From the NCBI GenBank assembly GCA_963775445.1, contig CAVZIT010000004.1, positions 1-64,000 of the forward strand: DNA of 64,000 nt, given 5' to 3'. This DNA comes from Dokdonella_A sp963775445. GTDB taxonomy: Bacteria; Pseudomonadota; Gammaproteobacteria; Xanthomonadales; Rhodanobacteraceae. Position 1 is the stretch's first letter, and every line of letters starts with the position of its first letter. A program made the translations under genes and the position numbers. Below, one piece after another: positions 44,251 to 51,884 of this stretch. The notes beneath the pieces are model-generated. The model was not told the origin of the DNA. It saw only the letters and a program-made list of their open reading frames with translations, and ran no database searches.

Positions 44251-45130
44251 CGGCGTCGGTCGCCCAGCCCTCGCCGGTCCCGCGATGGAAAACGAGATCG
44301 CTTTCGAGCACGTTGCCGGCCGGAATCGGCGACCGCTTGGCCACCCCCTCGTAGATCGGCCGGAAATCCGGTCGCGTCGCATCCATGAGCTGCTCGAAAC
44401 TCTCGATCACGAAGTAGGTTTTCTGGAATGTGTCGATGCGGTAGCGGGTCTGCATGATGCGCTCGAGATCGAACCCGAGGCGATTCGGCGCATCCGACTC
44501 GAGGCAGTGAATCGATTCGCCCTTGGACGAAACAATTCCGGAACCATAGATGCGCAGCCCTTCGGGCGTGTTGATGAGTCCGAATTCGACGCTGTACCAA
44601 TAGAGACGCGTTAGATTGACCAGCGCCTCTTCGCCGATACCGTGCGCCTTGACGCCTCCGCGTCCATAGGCCTGCATGTAATCGGCAAACACCGGATTGA
44701 GCAGCAGCGGCACATGGCCGAACAGGTCATGGAACAGATCGGGCTCGGCGATGTAATCGATCTGCTCGGGTTTGCGCAGCCACCAGGTCACCGGGAAACG
44801 GCGGTTGGCCAGGTGATCGAAAAACGTGAGCTCGGGCAACAGCCCTTCGACGCCGATCAGCTCCCAGCCGGTCCCTGTGGCGAGCACCTCGTTGAGATCG
44901 GCGAAGCGCGGAATCGCATCGGGCGTCATGCCGAAGCGTTGTTGATTGTCGAGAAACTCGGCGCAGGCGCGATTCTCGAGAATCTTGCGCTGGCGCTTGA
45001 ACAAGGTTGCCCAGGTGGCGTGATCGCTGGCCACATAGCTGTCCCAGGGCTGCTCGACCACCGCGGTGGTGTAGACCGGCACATAACCCTTGTCGGTGTT
45101 CTGATGTTCGACTCGGCGCGGTTGATCCAC
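44243..45130 (-). CDS. phhA: Phenylalanine 4-monooxygenase
   Basis: A 295-residue bacterial phenylalanine hydroxylase that uses iron, oxygen and a reduced pterin to convert phenylalanine to tyrosine. Iron ligands are the two His in DLFHDLFGHVPLLLNP and the Glu in LYWYSVEFGLINTPEGLR. YGSGIVSSKGESIHCL and the aromatic site QTRYRIDTFQKTYFVI also match. There is no regulatory ACT domain, as usual in bacteria. The start is GTG with a strong AGGAGGTG ribosome binding site. No pterin-carbinolamine dehydratase gene (phhB) is next to it; folE, which makes the pterin precursor, is about 2.4 kb away. Confidence 0.96.
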   Translation of the reverse strand: MDQPRRVEHQNTDKGYVPVYTTAVVEQPWDSYVASDHATWATLFKRQRKILENRACAEFLDNQQRFGMTPDAIPRFADLNEVLATGTGWELIGVEGLLPELTFFDHLANRRFPVTWWLRKPEQIDYIAEPDLFHDLFGHVPLLLNPVFADYMQAYGRGGVKAHGIGEEALVNLTRLYWYSVEFGLINTPEGLRIYGSGIVSSKGESIHCLESDAPNRLGFDLERIMQTRYRIDTFQKTYFVIESFEQLMDATRPDFRPIYEGVAKRSPIPAGNVLESDLVFHRGTGEGWATDADA

Positions 45131-45325
45131 AGCACACCTCCTGATCTTGAAGCGAATTGCGCGACCAGCTTAGCGCGCTCGCGCAACGATGGCTTGTTGC
45201 AATGCGGGCGTGTGCGTGGCGCTTGGTGAGCGATTCATCTTCTAATTCCTTAACCGGGATTGCCGACAAACGAGTCCGGCAGCTTGGCGATACTCGCATC
45301 AGACAGGCGAACTTCCGTCTGCGAT
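45131..45325. other. Intergenic leader between rhomboid gene and phhA
   Basis: Both neighbours are on the minus strand, so this 195-bp stretch carries the phhA promoter and the end of the rhomboid transcript. A 22-codon frame lies in it, but it has no Phe or Tyr codons to serve as an attenuator. I see no clear operator or terminator. Confidence 0.4.
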
Positions 45326-46159
45326 TCAGGTGTCATCGCGGTTGTGGGAGCGCGCGGCACCATTCGTCGCATCGCGCATCGGCCTTTTGTCGCCGCGAAC
45401 TTTCGGGAATGCAATGACCACCGACTCTTCGTCGCGCCCATGGCCCGGACCACTCCATAACCCCGGCACATCTTCGGGACGCGGCGGTTCGAGTTCGTTG
45501 TCGACGGCCGTCGATTCCTCCTCCTCGTCGTCCCAGCTGTAGCGTCTGCGCGGGGGTGCCGGATCGCGATTGTGGAACGCAAGCGCTGCGACGAGCCCGG
45601 ACAGCGCGCCGAAGAAGTGGTACTCGAAAGACACGTGGGCATCGTGCGGCAGCACGCCCGCGACCATGCCGCCATAAAGGAAGAACACGACCAGCGACGT
45701 CGCGACGGCGAGCCGGTCGCGCCGGATCAGCCCCATGAAAAACAGGAAAAACATCAACCCGCTGGCGATGCCGCTCGCGCCCACATGGACTTCGGGTCGC
45801 GCAAACAGCCAGACTCCGAAACCGGATGCGATCCATATCAACGGCAGCGCACGCCGCGTCGCGAGCGGATACACATACAGCGTCAACGTGGTCAGAAGCG
45901 CCATCGGGAAGGTGTTCGACATCAGGTGTTCGAATGATGCATGCGCAAAGGGCGCGGTAAGAATTCCGATCAACCCGTGCGGCGTGCGCGGCTGGATACC
46001 GAGATCGTCGAGCGACCAGCCAAGCATCCACGCCGCGAACCACGCAATCCAGATTCCGACAAGCAGCGCCAGTGCACCAAGCACCGCATAGCGCATGCGC
46101 TCGCGATCGCTCGCGACGGAATCGGGACCGGGAACCGGCGTGGCGGGAGCGATGTCCAT
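45326..46159 (-). CDS. Rhomboid-family intramembrane serine protease
   Basis: A protein of about 277 residues with six to seven membrane segments. The catalytic Ser is in EVHVGASGIASGLMFFLFF (G-x-S-G) and the catalytic His in YHFFGALSGLVAALAF; HASFEHLMSNTFPMALLTTL is the conserved helix 2 with H-x-x-x-N. Rhomboids cut membrane proteins within the bilayer. After the last segment comes a cytoplasmic tail of about 80 residues rich in Asp, Glu, Arg and Pro (SWDDEEEESTAVDNELEPPR), which is unusual. I start at the ATG at 46159; earlier in-frame starts at 46207 and 46213 exist. Divergent from the RlmI-type gene. Confidence 0.88.
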   Translation of the reverse strand: MDIAPATPVPGPDSVASDRERMRYAVLGALALLVGIWIAWFAAWMLGWSLDDLGIQPRTPHGLIGILTAPFAHASFEHLMSNTFPMALLTTLTLYVYPLATRRALPLIWIASGFGVWLFARPEVHVGASGIASGLMFFLFFMGLIRRDRLAVATSLVVFFLYGGMVAGVLPHDAHVSFEYHFFGALSGLVAALAFHNRDPAPPRRRYSWDDEEEESTAVDNELEPPRPEDVPGLWSGPGHGRDEESVVIAFPKVRGDKRPMRDATNGAARSHNRDDT

Positions 46160-46263
46160 GCCGATCAGATGGGGCGCAGGCCGCCGCAGCACAAGGGAAG
46201 CGAGCATCGACATCCAGGCCGCGCTGGCGCGGGCCTTCGCGAGCGTAACGTATGATTCGCGCC

Positions 46264-47448
46264 ATGAATCCCCCCACCAACGTTGATCTGCCGACCATCC
46301 ATCTCAAGATCGAACGCCGCTCGAACCATCCCTGGATTTTCCAGAAAATGGTCGAGAAACCGGCCACACGGCCCAAACCCGGCGCGATCGTCCGAATCGT
46401 CGACCGCGACGGCCAGTTTGCCGGCCACGGCTTCTACAACGGACATTCGCGCATCGCGCTGCGCGTCCTCTGTGCGGATCCCGACGAGGCGATCGACGAT
46501 GCGTTCTTCGCGCGTCGCATTGCCACCGCCGTGGGCCTTCGCCGTGACGTGCTCAAGCTCGATGCCGTCACCGACGCGTATCGGCTGATCCATTCCGAGG
46601 GGGATGATCTGTCCGGACTCGTGGTCGACCGCTTCGCCGACACGCTGGTCATCGAGTATTTTTCCGCGGGCATGTACCGCGTGCGCGACCTAATCCGGCG
46701 CTGCCTTCTGGAACACTTTCCCGACAGCCGGATCTATGCCTACGCGGAGGATCACGTGCAGAAGCAGGAGAGTTTCGACTGCCAGGTTCCGCCAGCGCCA
46801 CAACCGACCGTGATCGACGAGCACGGCGTCCGATACCATGCCGCGCCCGGCAGCAAGCACAAGACCGGCTTCTTCGCCGACCAGCGTGACAATCGCCGGC
46901 TGCTTGCGCAGTTCTGCGAAGGTGCGCGGGTGCTCGATCTATGTTGCAACTCGGGCGGTTTCGCGATCGCAGCGAAGACGATCGGCGGCGCGGGCGAGAC
47001 CATCGGCATCGATCTCGACGAAGAAGTCCTCGCGCTGGCCCAGCGCAACGCGCGGCTCAACAAGGCCCAGGTGCGCTTCATCCAGGCGGACATTTTCGCG
47101 TGGCTGCGCGATGTCGCGATCAACAACCACGAGCAATTCGACGTGGTCGTACTCGATCCGGCCAAGATGACGCGCGATCGCGAGCAGGTGATCCCGGCGC
47201 TCAAGAAGTATCTCGACATGAACAAGCTGGCATTGGCCGCCGTCAAGCCGGGCGGCGTTTTCCTGACGTGCTCATGCACGGGTCTCGTCGGCGAGGATCA
47301 ATTCCTCGACATGCTGCGGCGCGCAGCGTTCTATGCGAATCGCACGATCCAGGTGCTCAAGGTCGCCGGTGCCGGGGCAGATCATCCGTTCCTGGCGCAC
47401 GTGCCCGAATCGCGTTATCTCAAGGTCGCGTTCTGCCGGGTGTTCTGA
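46264..47448 (+). CDS. Class I SAM-dependent 23S rRNA (cytosine-5) methyltransferase (RlmI-type)
   Basis: A 394-residue protein with an N-terminal PUA-like RNA-binding domain (RRSNHPWIFQKMVEKPATRP; GHGFYNGHSRIALRVL) followed by a Rossmann methyltransferase domain: RVLDLCCNSGGFAIAAKTIG (SAM-binding), IGIDLDEEVLALAQRNARLN, FDVVVLDPAKMTRDREQV (motif IV) and GGVFLTCSCTGLVGEDQFLD (motif VI, the Cys). RlmI itself methylates C1962 of 23S rRNA, but related family members act elsewhere. The start is an ATG immediately after a TATGAT box, so the leader would be very short. The next gene, folE, is 45 bp downstream. Confidence 0.9.
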   Translation: MNPPTNVDLPTIHLKIERRSNHPWIFQKMVEKPATRPKPGAIVRIVDRDGQFAGHGFYNGHSRIALRVLCADPDEAIDDAFFARRIATAVGLRRDVLKLDAVTDAYRLIHSEGDDLSGLVVDRFADTLVIEYFSAGMYRVRDLIRRCLLEHFPDSRIYAYAEDHVQKQESFDCQVPPAPQPTVIDEHGVRYHAAPGSKHKTGFFADQRDNRRLLAQFCEGARVLDLCCNSGGFAIAAKTIGGAGETIGIDLDEEVLALAQRNARLNKAQVRFIQADIFAWLRDVAINNHEQFDVVVLDPAKMTRDREQVIPALKKYLDMNKLALAAVKPGGVFLTCSCTGLVGEDQFLDMLRRAAFYANRTIQVLKVAGAGADHPFLAHVPESRYLKVAFCRVF

Positions 47449-47493
47449 AGCGTTTACACTGGCGCCTTTTGGGCGGATGAGATGGAGCGGTCC

Positions 47494-48096
47494 ATGAAGA
47501 ACAAGCTGGCCAAGCGACCCAAGGTCACACGCGACGCGGCCGAGGAGGCCGTGCGTACGCTGCTCGCCTGGGCTGGCGAGGATCCCGCTCGCGAGGGACT
47601 CATCGATACACCCAAACGCGTGGTCAATGCGTATCGCGACTGGTTTTCGGGTTACGAAGTCGATCCGGCCGATTACCTGCGCCGAACTTTCGAGCAGGTC
47701 GCCGGCTACGATCAGGTGATCGTGCTGCGCGATATCGAGTTCGAGTCGCATTGCGAACATCACATGGCTCCGATCATCGGTCGCGCGCACGTCGGTTACC
47801 TGCCGACCGACAAGGTAGTCGGTATATCCAAGCTCGCACGCGTGGTCGACAGCTTCGCCCGGCGTTTCCAGGTGCAGGAAAAAATGACTGCCGAAATTGC
47901 GCACTGCATCCACGACGTGCTCAAGCCGCGCGGAGTTGGCGTGGTCGTCGAGGCCGCACATCAGTGCATGACCACGCGTGGCGTGCACAAGACGCGCGTC
48001 AGCATGATCACGAGCCAGATGCTCGGCACGTTTCGCGAAGATGCGCGCACGCGCGCCGAATTCCTGCGCTTCATCGACATCTCGGGCGATCGCTGA
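47494..48096 (+). CDS. folE: GTP cyclohydrolase I
   Basis: A 200-residue FolE that converts GTP to 7,8-dihydroneopterin triphosphate, first step to folate and to the pterin cofactor of PhhA. Zinc ligands are in FESHCEHHMAPIIG and the Cys of VEAAHQCMTTRGVHKTR; substrate residues include LPTDKVVGISKLARVVDSFA. The start at 47494 has GGAGCGG at good spacing; the ATG 12 bp upstream is less good. It lies 45 bp after the RlmI-type gene and 24 bp before the MFS pump gene. A TTTACACT box at 47454-47461 may be a -10. Confidence 0.96.
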   Translation: MKNKLAKRPKVTRDAAEEAVRTLLAWAGEDPAREGLIDTPKRVVNAYRDWFSGYEVDPADYLRRTFEQVAGYDQVIVLRDIEFESHCEHHMAPIIGRAHVGYLPTDKVVGISKLARVVDSFARRFQVQEKMTAEIAHCIHDVLKPRGVGVVVEAAHQCMTTRGVHKTRVSMITSQMLGTFREDARTRAEFLRFIDISGDR

Positions 48097-48120
48097 ATCG
48101 TTGCGGCGTCAAACCGGATC

Positions 48121-49455
48121 ATGAACAACCCCGTCAACGAAGCAGCCGTCCCGGCACGCCGCGCCGCGGTCGCGTTCATCTTCGTCACCGTGATGCTCGA
48201 CATGCTCGCGTTCGGCATCATCATTCCGGTGCTGCCGCATCTCATCGTGCAACTGATCGGCGGCAGCATCGCGCACGCCGCGATGTGGTCGGGGCTGTTC
48301 GGCGCGCTGTTCATGCTGATGCAGTTCATTTTTTCGCCGGTGCAGGGCGCGCTGTCGGATCGGTTCGGTCGACGACCGGTGATCTTGCTGTCGAATCTCG
48401 GCCTTGGTGTGGATTTCGCGATCATGGCGCTCGCGCAGGCGCTGCCGTTGCTTTTCGTCGGGCGTTTGGTGTCCGGCATCTCGGCCGCCAGCTTCAGCAC
48501 CGCAAACGCTTACATCGCGGACGTGACCTCGAATGAGAAGCGCGCGGCCGCGTTTGGCCTGCTCGGTGCCGCGTTCGGTATCGGTTTCATCGTCGGCCCG
48601 GCGCTCGGCGGCCTTCTTGGCGGTATCTCGGTGCGACTGCCGTTCTGGGCTGCCGCTGGCCTTTCCGTCGTCAATTTCTGCTACGGATTCTTCATCCTGC
48701 CCGAGTCGCTGCCGAAGCAACGGCGAAGTGCACATTTCGATCTGCACGGCGCCAATCCGCTTGGCTCGCTGCGCTTGCTCAAGCGGTATCCGGCGGTGCT
48801 CGGCCTCGCGATGGTGCTGTTCCTGATCAACCTGTCGCAGTATTCGCTCAATTCGACTTATGTGCTGTACACCGATTACCGCTATGGCTGGGGTCCGCAG
48901 ATCGTCGGATACACGCTCGCACTCGTGGGCCTGTGCAGCGGCACGGTCCAGGCCGTGTTGGTACGCAAGCTGGTGCCGCACTTCGGCGAACGCCGCTTGG
49001 TGCTGGCCGGTCTTCTGCTCGGGGCGCTGGGATTCGCGATTTTCGGTTTGGCCCCGGATGGGGCGATATTCCTGCTCGGCATTCCGTTCCTTGCGCTCTG
49101 GGGTCTGGCCGGGCCACCCGCCCAAGCGCTGATGACGCAACAAGTCGATCCGCAGGAGCAGGGCCGTCTCCAGGGCGCGATTGCCTGCCTTGCAAGTCTT
49201 GCGGGCATTTTCGGTCCCGGGCTGCATTCGCAGGTATTTGCCCTGTTCATCGGAACGCACGCGCCCGCGCACGTCCCCGGTGCGGCCTTTCTGCTGTCCG
49301 CGCTGCTGTTGATGGCAGGCTGGGTCATGGCACGGCGCGACGCCGCGGCGTTGAGCCATCCTCTCACGGCGCTCGAGACAGTATCCGCCTGCGCACAGGA
49401 AGTGCTGCCGGGTGCGGGTGAAGTGCAAGCATCGGAAATCCAGTCCGATCGATGA
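48121..49455 (+). CDS. TCR/Tet-family MFS transporter
   Basis: A 444-residue major facilitator with 12 predicted membrane segments. The N-terminus VMLDMLAFGIIIPVLPHLIV and motif A GALSDRFGRRPVILLSNLGL match the TCR/Tet drug:proton antiporter group, with LVSGISAASFSTANAYIADV and FGIGFIVGPALGGLLGG as the motif C region. The C-terminal cytoplasmic tail of about 30 residues is hydrophilic. It may export a small molecule or drug; tetracycline specificity cannot be claimed. It lies 24 bp after folE and may be in one transcript with it. Confidence 0.9.
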   Translation: MNNPVNEAAVPARRAAVAFIFVTVMLDMLAFGIIIPVLPHLIVQLIGGSIAHAAMWSGLFGALFMLMQFIFSPVQGALSDRFGRRPVILLSNLGLGVDFAIMALAQALPLLFVGRLVSGISAASFSTANAYIADVTSNEKRAAAFGLLGAAFGIGFIVGPALGGLLGGISVRLPFWAAAGLSVVNFCYGFFILPESLPKQRRSAHFDLHGANPLGSLRLLKRYPAVLGLAMVLFLINLSQYSLNSTYVLYTDYRYGWGPQIVGYTLALVGLCSGTVQAVLVRKLVPHFGERRLVLAGLLLGALGFAIFGLAPDGAIFLLGIPFLALWGLAGPPAQALMTQQVDPQEQGRLQGAIACLASLAGIFGPGLHSQVFALFIGTHAPAHVPGAAFLLSALLLMAGWVMARRDAAALSHPLTALETVSACAQEVLPGAGEVQASEIQSDR

Positions 49456-49590
49456 ATTGCACGCCGCTGTTGCCAGCGACTGCTCTGCACGACTATCGTT
49501 GCCCGCTCCCGTGCCGGCGCAAGCGGGTTGTGTGACTGTCGCGTGTCGGCGCGACTGATCTTTGCGGGAAAGCCTTCTGAGGAAACCTCC

Positions 49591-50157
49591 ATGCGTCGAA
49601 TCGCCGTCCTTCCGCTCAGCATTGTCGCGCTGCTCGCTTGCGCGCTCGCCGCATGCAGCCCGTCCACGCCCAATTCGCCGTCAGCGTCGCCTTCAAAACC
49701 AGTCGCGAAGCCGACCGAGCCTGCCAAGGCAGCGGCGCCTGCGGTCAAGCCCGTCGCCGAGGTGCCCGAAGGCCAATGCGGCGATCAATCAGGCATTCCG
49801 GCAGACCAACGCATCGCCAATACCGCGCACTGGACGACCGCGAGCGAGCAGGACAATTTCGGTTATGACGTGTATCGCGGCGACAGCGAAAAAGGGCCGT
49901 TCAAGAAGTTGACCGCAAAGCCTGTCCTCGGTGCGGGCACCTCGGACGAGACCCACAAATACGAGTACCGCGACGACACCATCGACCCATGCAAGACCTA
50001 CTGGTATTACGTCGAAGGCATCAGCACCTCGGGTCAGCACGAGAAGTTCACCCCGACATTCAAGGCACCGGCCAAGCGGCGTGCCCAAGGTTCGGCGCCC
50101 GCCAACGCACCGGCCAAGCCGCCTGCACCAGCCAGCGATCTCAACGCATCGTCCTGA
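49591..50157 (+). CDS. Lipoprotein with fibronectin-III-like domain
   Basis: A 188-residue lipoprotein: MRRIAVLPLSIVALLACALA followed by the lipobox Cys (ALAAC). Next comes a Pro/Ala/Lys/Ser-rich spacer of about 40 residues, likely spanning the cell wall, then a beta-sandwich segment with NFGYDVYRGDSEKGPFKKLT, EYRDDTIDPCKTYWYYVEGI, like a fibronectin type III repeat, with two Cys (ECGDQ-type N-side and DPCKT) that could pair. It ends in an Ala/Pro-rich tail. Function unknown; probably an outer-membrane lipoprotein. The start is preceded by GAGGAAACC. Confidence 0.75.
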   Translation: MRRIAVLPLSIVALLACALAACSPSTPNSPSASPSKPVAKPTEPAKAAAPAVKPVAEVPEGQCGDQSGIPADQRIANTAHWTTASEQDNFGYDVYRGDSEKGPFKKLTAKPVLGAGTSDETHKYEYRDDTIDPCKTYWYYVEGISTSGQHEKFTPTFKAPAKRRAQGSAPANAPAKPPAPASDLNASS

Positions 50158-50406
50158 GCTCCAAACGCAACGTTCGACGCGCGGATGCAGGGAATCCCCC
50201 AACCGCGGACTCGCCCCGAATTCGCGCCGCTTGAGCAGAGGTGCCGTGAAGGGTGGGATTTGCCCGGCCCGAGCCTCGCGCTCCCCCGGTTACCCGCCGG
50301 TCCGTCGCGATCCAGCGGCCGATGAGCGCGCGCGATCAAGCGCGAATCTGACGCCAGCGGCAGCCTTCCGGTATTCTCCTTCGGCCATTTTTTCCGCCCT
50401 CGACGC

Positions 50407-51168
50407 ATGCGCCGCCACTTGATCGACCTGCTTCTGTTCAGCACCTACGCGGAATTGCACGCCGAGCGCGCGCGCAATTACCTCGGGCTGGTCTGGTGGG
50501 TGCTCGATCCGGCCCTGATGATGGGAGCGTTCTGGCTGGTGTTTTCGGTGGTGCTCAAGACCGGCGGCCCGGACTACCTGCCCTTCCTGCTCATCGGACT
50601 CACGATCTGGCAGTGGATGAAATCATGCATTACGCACGCGGGATATGCGATCTGGACCAATCTTGGGCTGATCCGACAGGTCGACCTGCCACCTCTGGTG
50701 TTTCCACTGGTGCAAATGTTCGCCGACACCATCAAGTTCTTCTACATCTTCGCCTTGCTGCTGGTGATCCTCTGGTGTCTCGGCTTCCCGCCGAATGCTG
50801 CCTACTTCGCGTTGCCCTTACTTTTCGTCTCGATATTCGTGTTCGCCGCGGGGCTCGGATTCCTGATGGCGGCGGTCGTACCGTTCCTCCCGGATATCCG
50901 CTTGGTGATCGAGCAGCTGTTGACCGTCGTGATGTTCATGTCGGGAGTAGTGTTTGCGATCAACAGTGTGCCCGAGCCGTTGCGAACCTGGTTCAAGCTC
51001 AACCCGGTCGCGGCACTCGTCAATGCCACCCGCGGTGTCCTGATGTACGGGCGGTGGCCGGACTGGACGGCATTGGCGGTGGTCAGCGCCATTTCGGGAT
51101 TGGTCTGCCTGTTCGGGGGCTGGGTCGTCACGCGACTCGCACCGCGCTTCCCGAAACTGGCGATCTAG
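50407..51168 (+). CDS. wzm: ABC-2 polysaccharide export permease (Wzm-type)
   Basis: A 253-residue membrane subunit with six membrane segments of the ABC-2 polysaccharide exporter family. RNYLGLVWWVLDPALMMGAF is the signature N-terminus, followed by LPFLLIGLTIWQWMKSCI and LNPVAALVNATRGVLMYGRW near the C-terminus. It pairs with the ATPase gene that begins 9 bp after its stop to export O-antigen or capsule-like chains built on a lipid carrier. It is the first gene of the polysaccharide cluster; a TATTCT box at 50373 could be its -10. The 249 bp before it contain no gene. Confidence 0.9.
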   Translation: MRRHLIDLLLFSTYAELHAERARNYLGLVWWVLDPALMMGAFWLVFSVVLKTGGPDYLPFLLIGLTIWQWMKSCITHAGYAIWTNLGLIRQVDLPPLVFPLVQMFADTIKFFYIFALLLVILWCLGFPPNAAYFALPLLFVSIFVFAAGLGFLMAAVVPFLPDIRLVIEQLLTVVMFMSGVVFAINSVPEPLRTWFKLNPVAALVNATRGVLMYGRWPDWTALAVVSAISGLVCLFGGWVVTRLAPRFPKLAI

Positions 51169-51176
51169 GGACGCGG

Positions 51177-51884
51177 ATGAGCGATATCCTGGTCCGGCTC
51201 GAACACGTTGGCGTCGCGTTCAACGCGCAACGCCGCGTTGGCGACGGACGCTTCTGGGCGCTCGAGGATGTCAGCCTCAACTTGTCCCGCGGCGAGCGTC
51301 TCGGCGTGATTGGACGAAACGGCGCGGGCAAAAGCACCTTGTTGCGCGTCATCGCCGGCATCCTCGTGCCCGATCGCGGCAGCGTGCGGCGCGCGCCGGT
51401 ATCGTGCCAGTTGTTGTCGCTGGCGATCGGTTTCACGCCGTACCTGTCCGGACGCGACAATGCCATGATGTCGGGCTTGATGCTCGGCCTGCGCCGCCGC
51501 GAAATGGCCCGGCGACTGCCGGCCGTCCGGGAATTTTCCGAACTGGGTGATTTCTTCGAACAGCCGATCGCGACCTATTCCACCGGTATGGTCATGCGTC
51601 TTGCGTTTTCGGTCGCAATCCAGGTCGAACCCGATGTTCTCCTGATCGACGAAGTGCTCGCGGTCGGCGATGCGGAGTTCCAGCAAAAATCCGGGGCAGC
51701 CTTGCGCGAACGCATGCACGAAGGACGAACCGTCGTGTTCGTGAGCCATGACGAAAACAAGGTCGCCTCGCTGTGCGATCGGGTGTTATGGGTCGAGCAC
51801 GGCCGCAGCGTGCTCGAAGGCGGACGCAACGAAGTGTTCGAGGCTTACCATCGCGACCTGCACGATTCCGTCGGCGCCGCATGA
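51177..51884 (+). CDS. wzt: Polysaccharide ABC transporter ATP-binding protein (Wzt-type)
   Basis: A 235-residue ABC ATPase. Walker A is RLGVIGRNGAGKSTLLRVIA, the signature is ATYSTGMVMRLAFSVAIQ, and Walker B with the switch Glu is DVLLIDEVLAVGDAEFQ; VFVSHDENKVASLCDRVLWV holds the H-loop. This is the teichoic acid/O-antigen group of exporters. There is no C-terminal carbohydrate-binding domain as in Wzt of E. coli O9a, so chain ends are probably not recognised by the ATPase, and KpsT/TagH-like use is possible. Its stop overlaps the GT2 gene start (ATGA). Confidence 0.9.
   Translation: MSDILVRLEHVGVAFNAQRRVGDGRFWALEDVSLNLSRGERLGVIGRNGAGKSTLLRVIAGILVPDRGSVRRAPVSCQLLSLAIGFTPYLSGRDNAMMSGLMLGLRRREMARRLPAVREFSELGDFFEQPIATYSTGMVMRLAFSVAIQVEPDVLLIDEVLAVGDAEFQQKSGAALRERMHEGRTVVFVSHDENKVASLCDRVLWVEHGRSVLEGGRNEVFEAYHRDLHDSVGAA

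Noticed and set aside
45167..45260. Leader peptide with attenuator for phhA
   Set aside because: A 22-codon frame exists upstream of phhA, but it has no Phe or Tyr codons and no terminator/antiterminator pair is visible.
50158..50406. Small ORF before wzm
   Set aside because: Frames in this gap have no ribosome binding site, no homology I recognise and atypical composition; it is treated as promoter and spacer.
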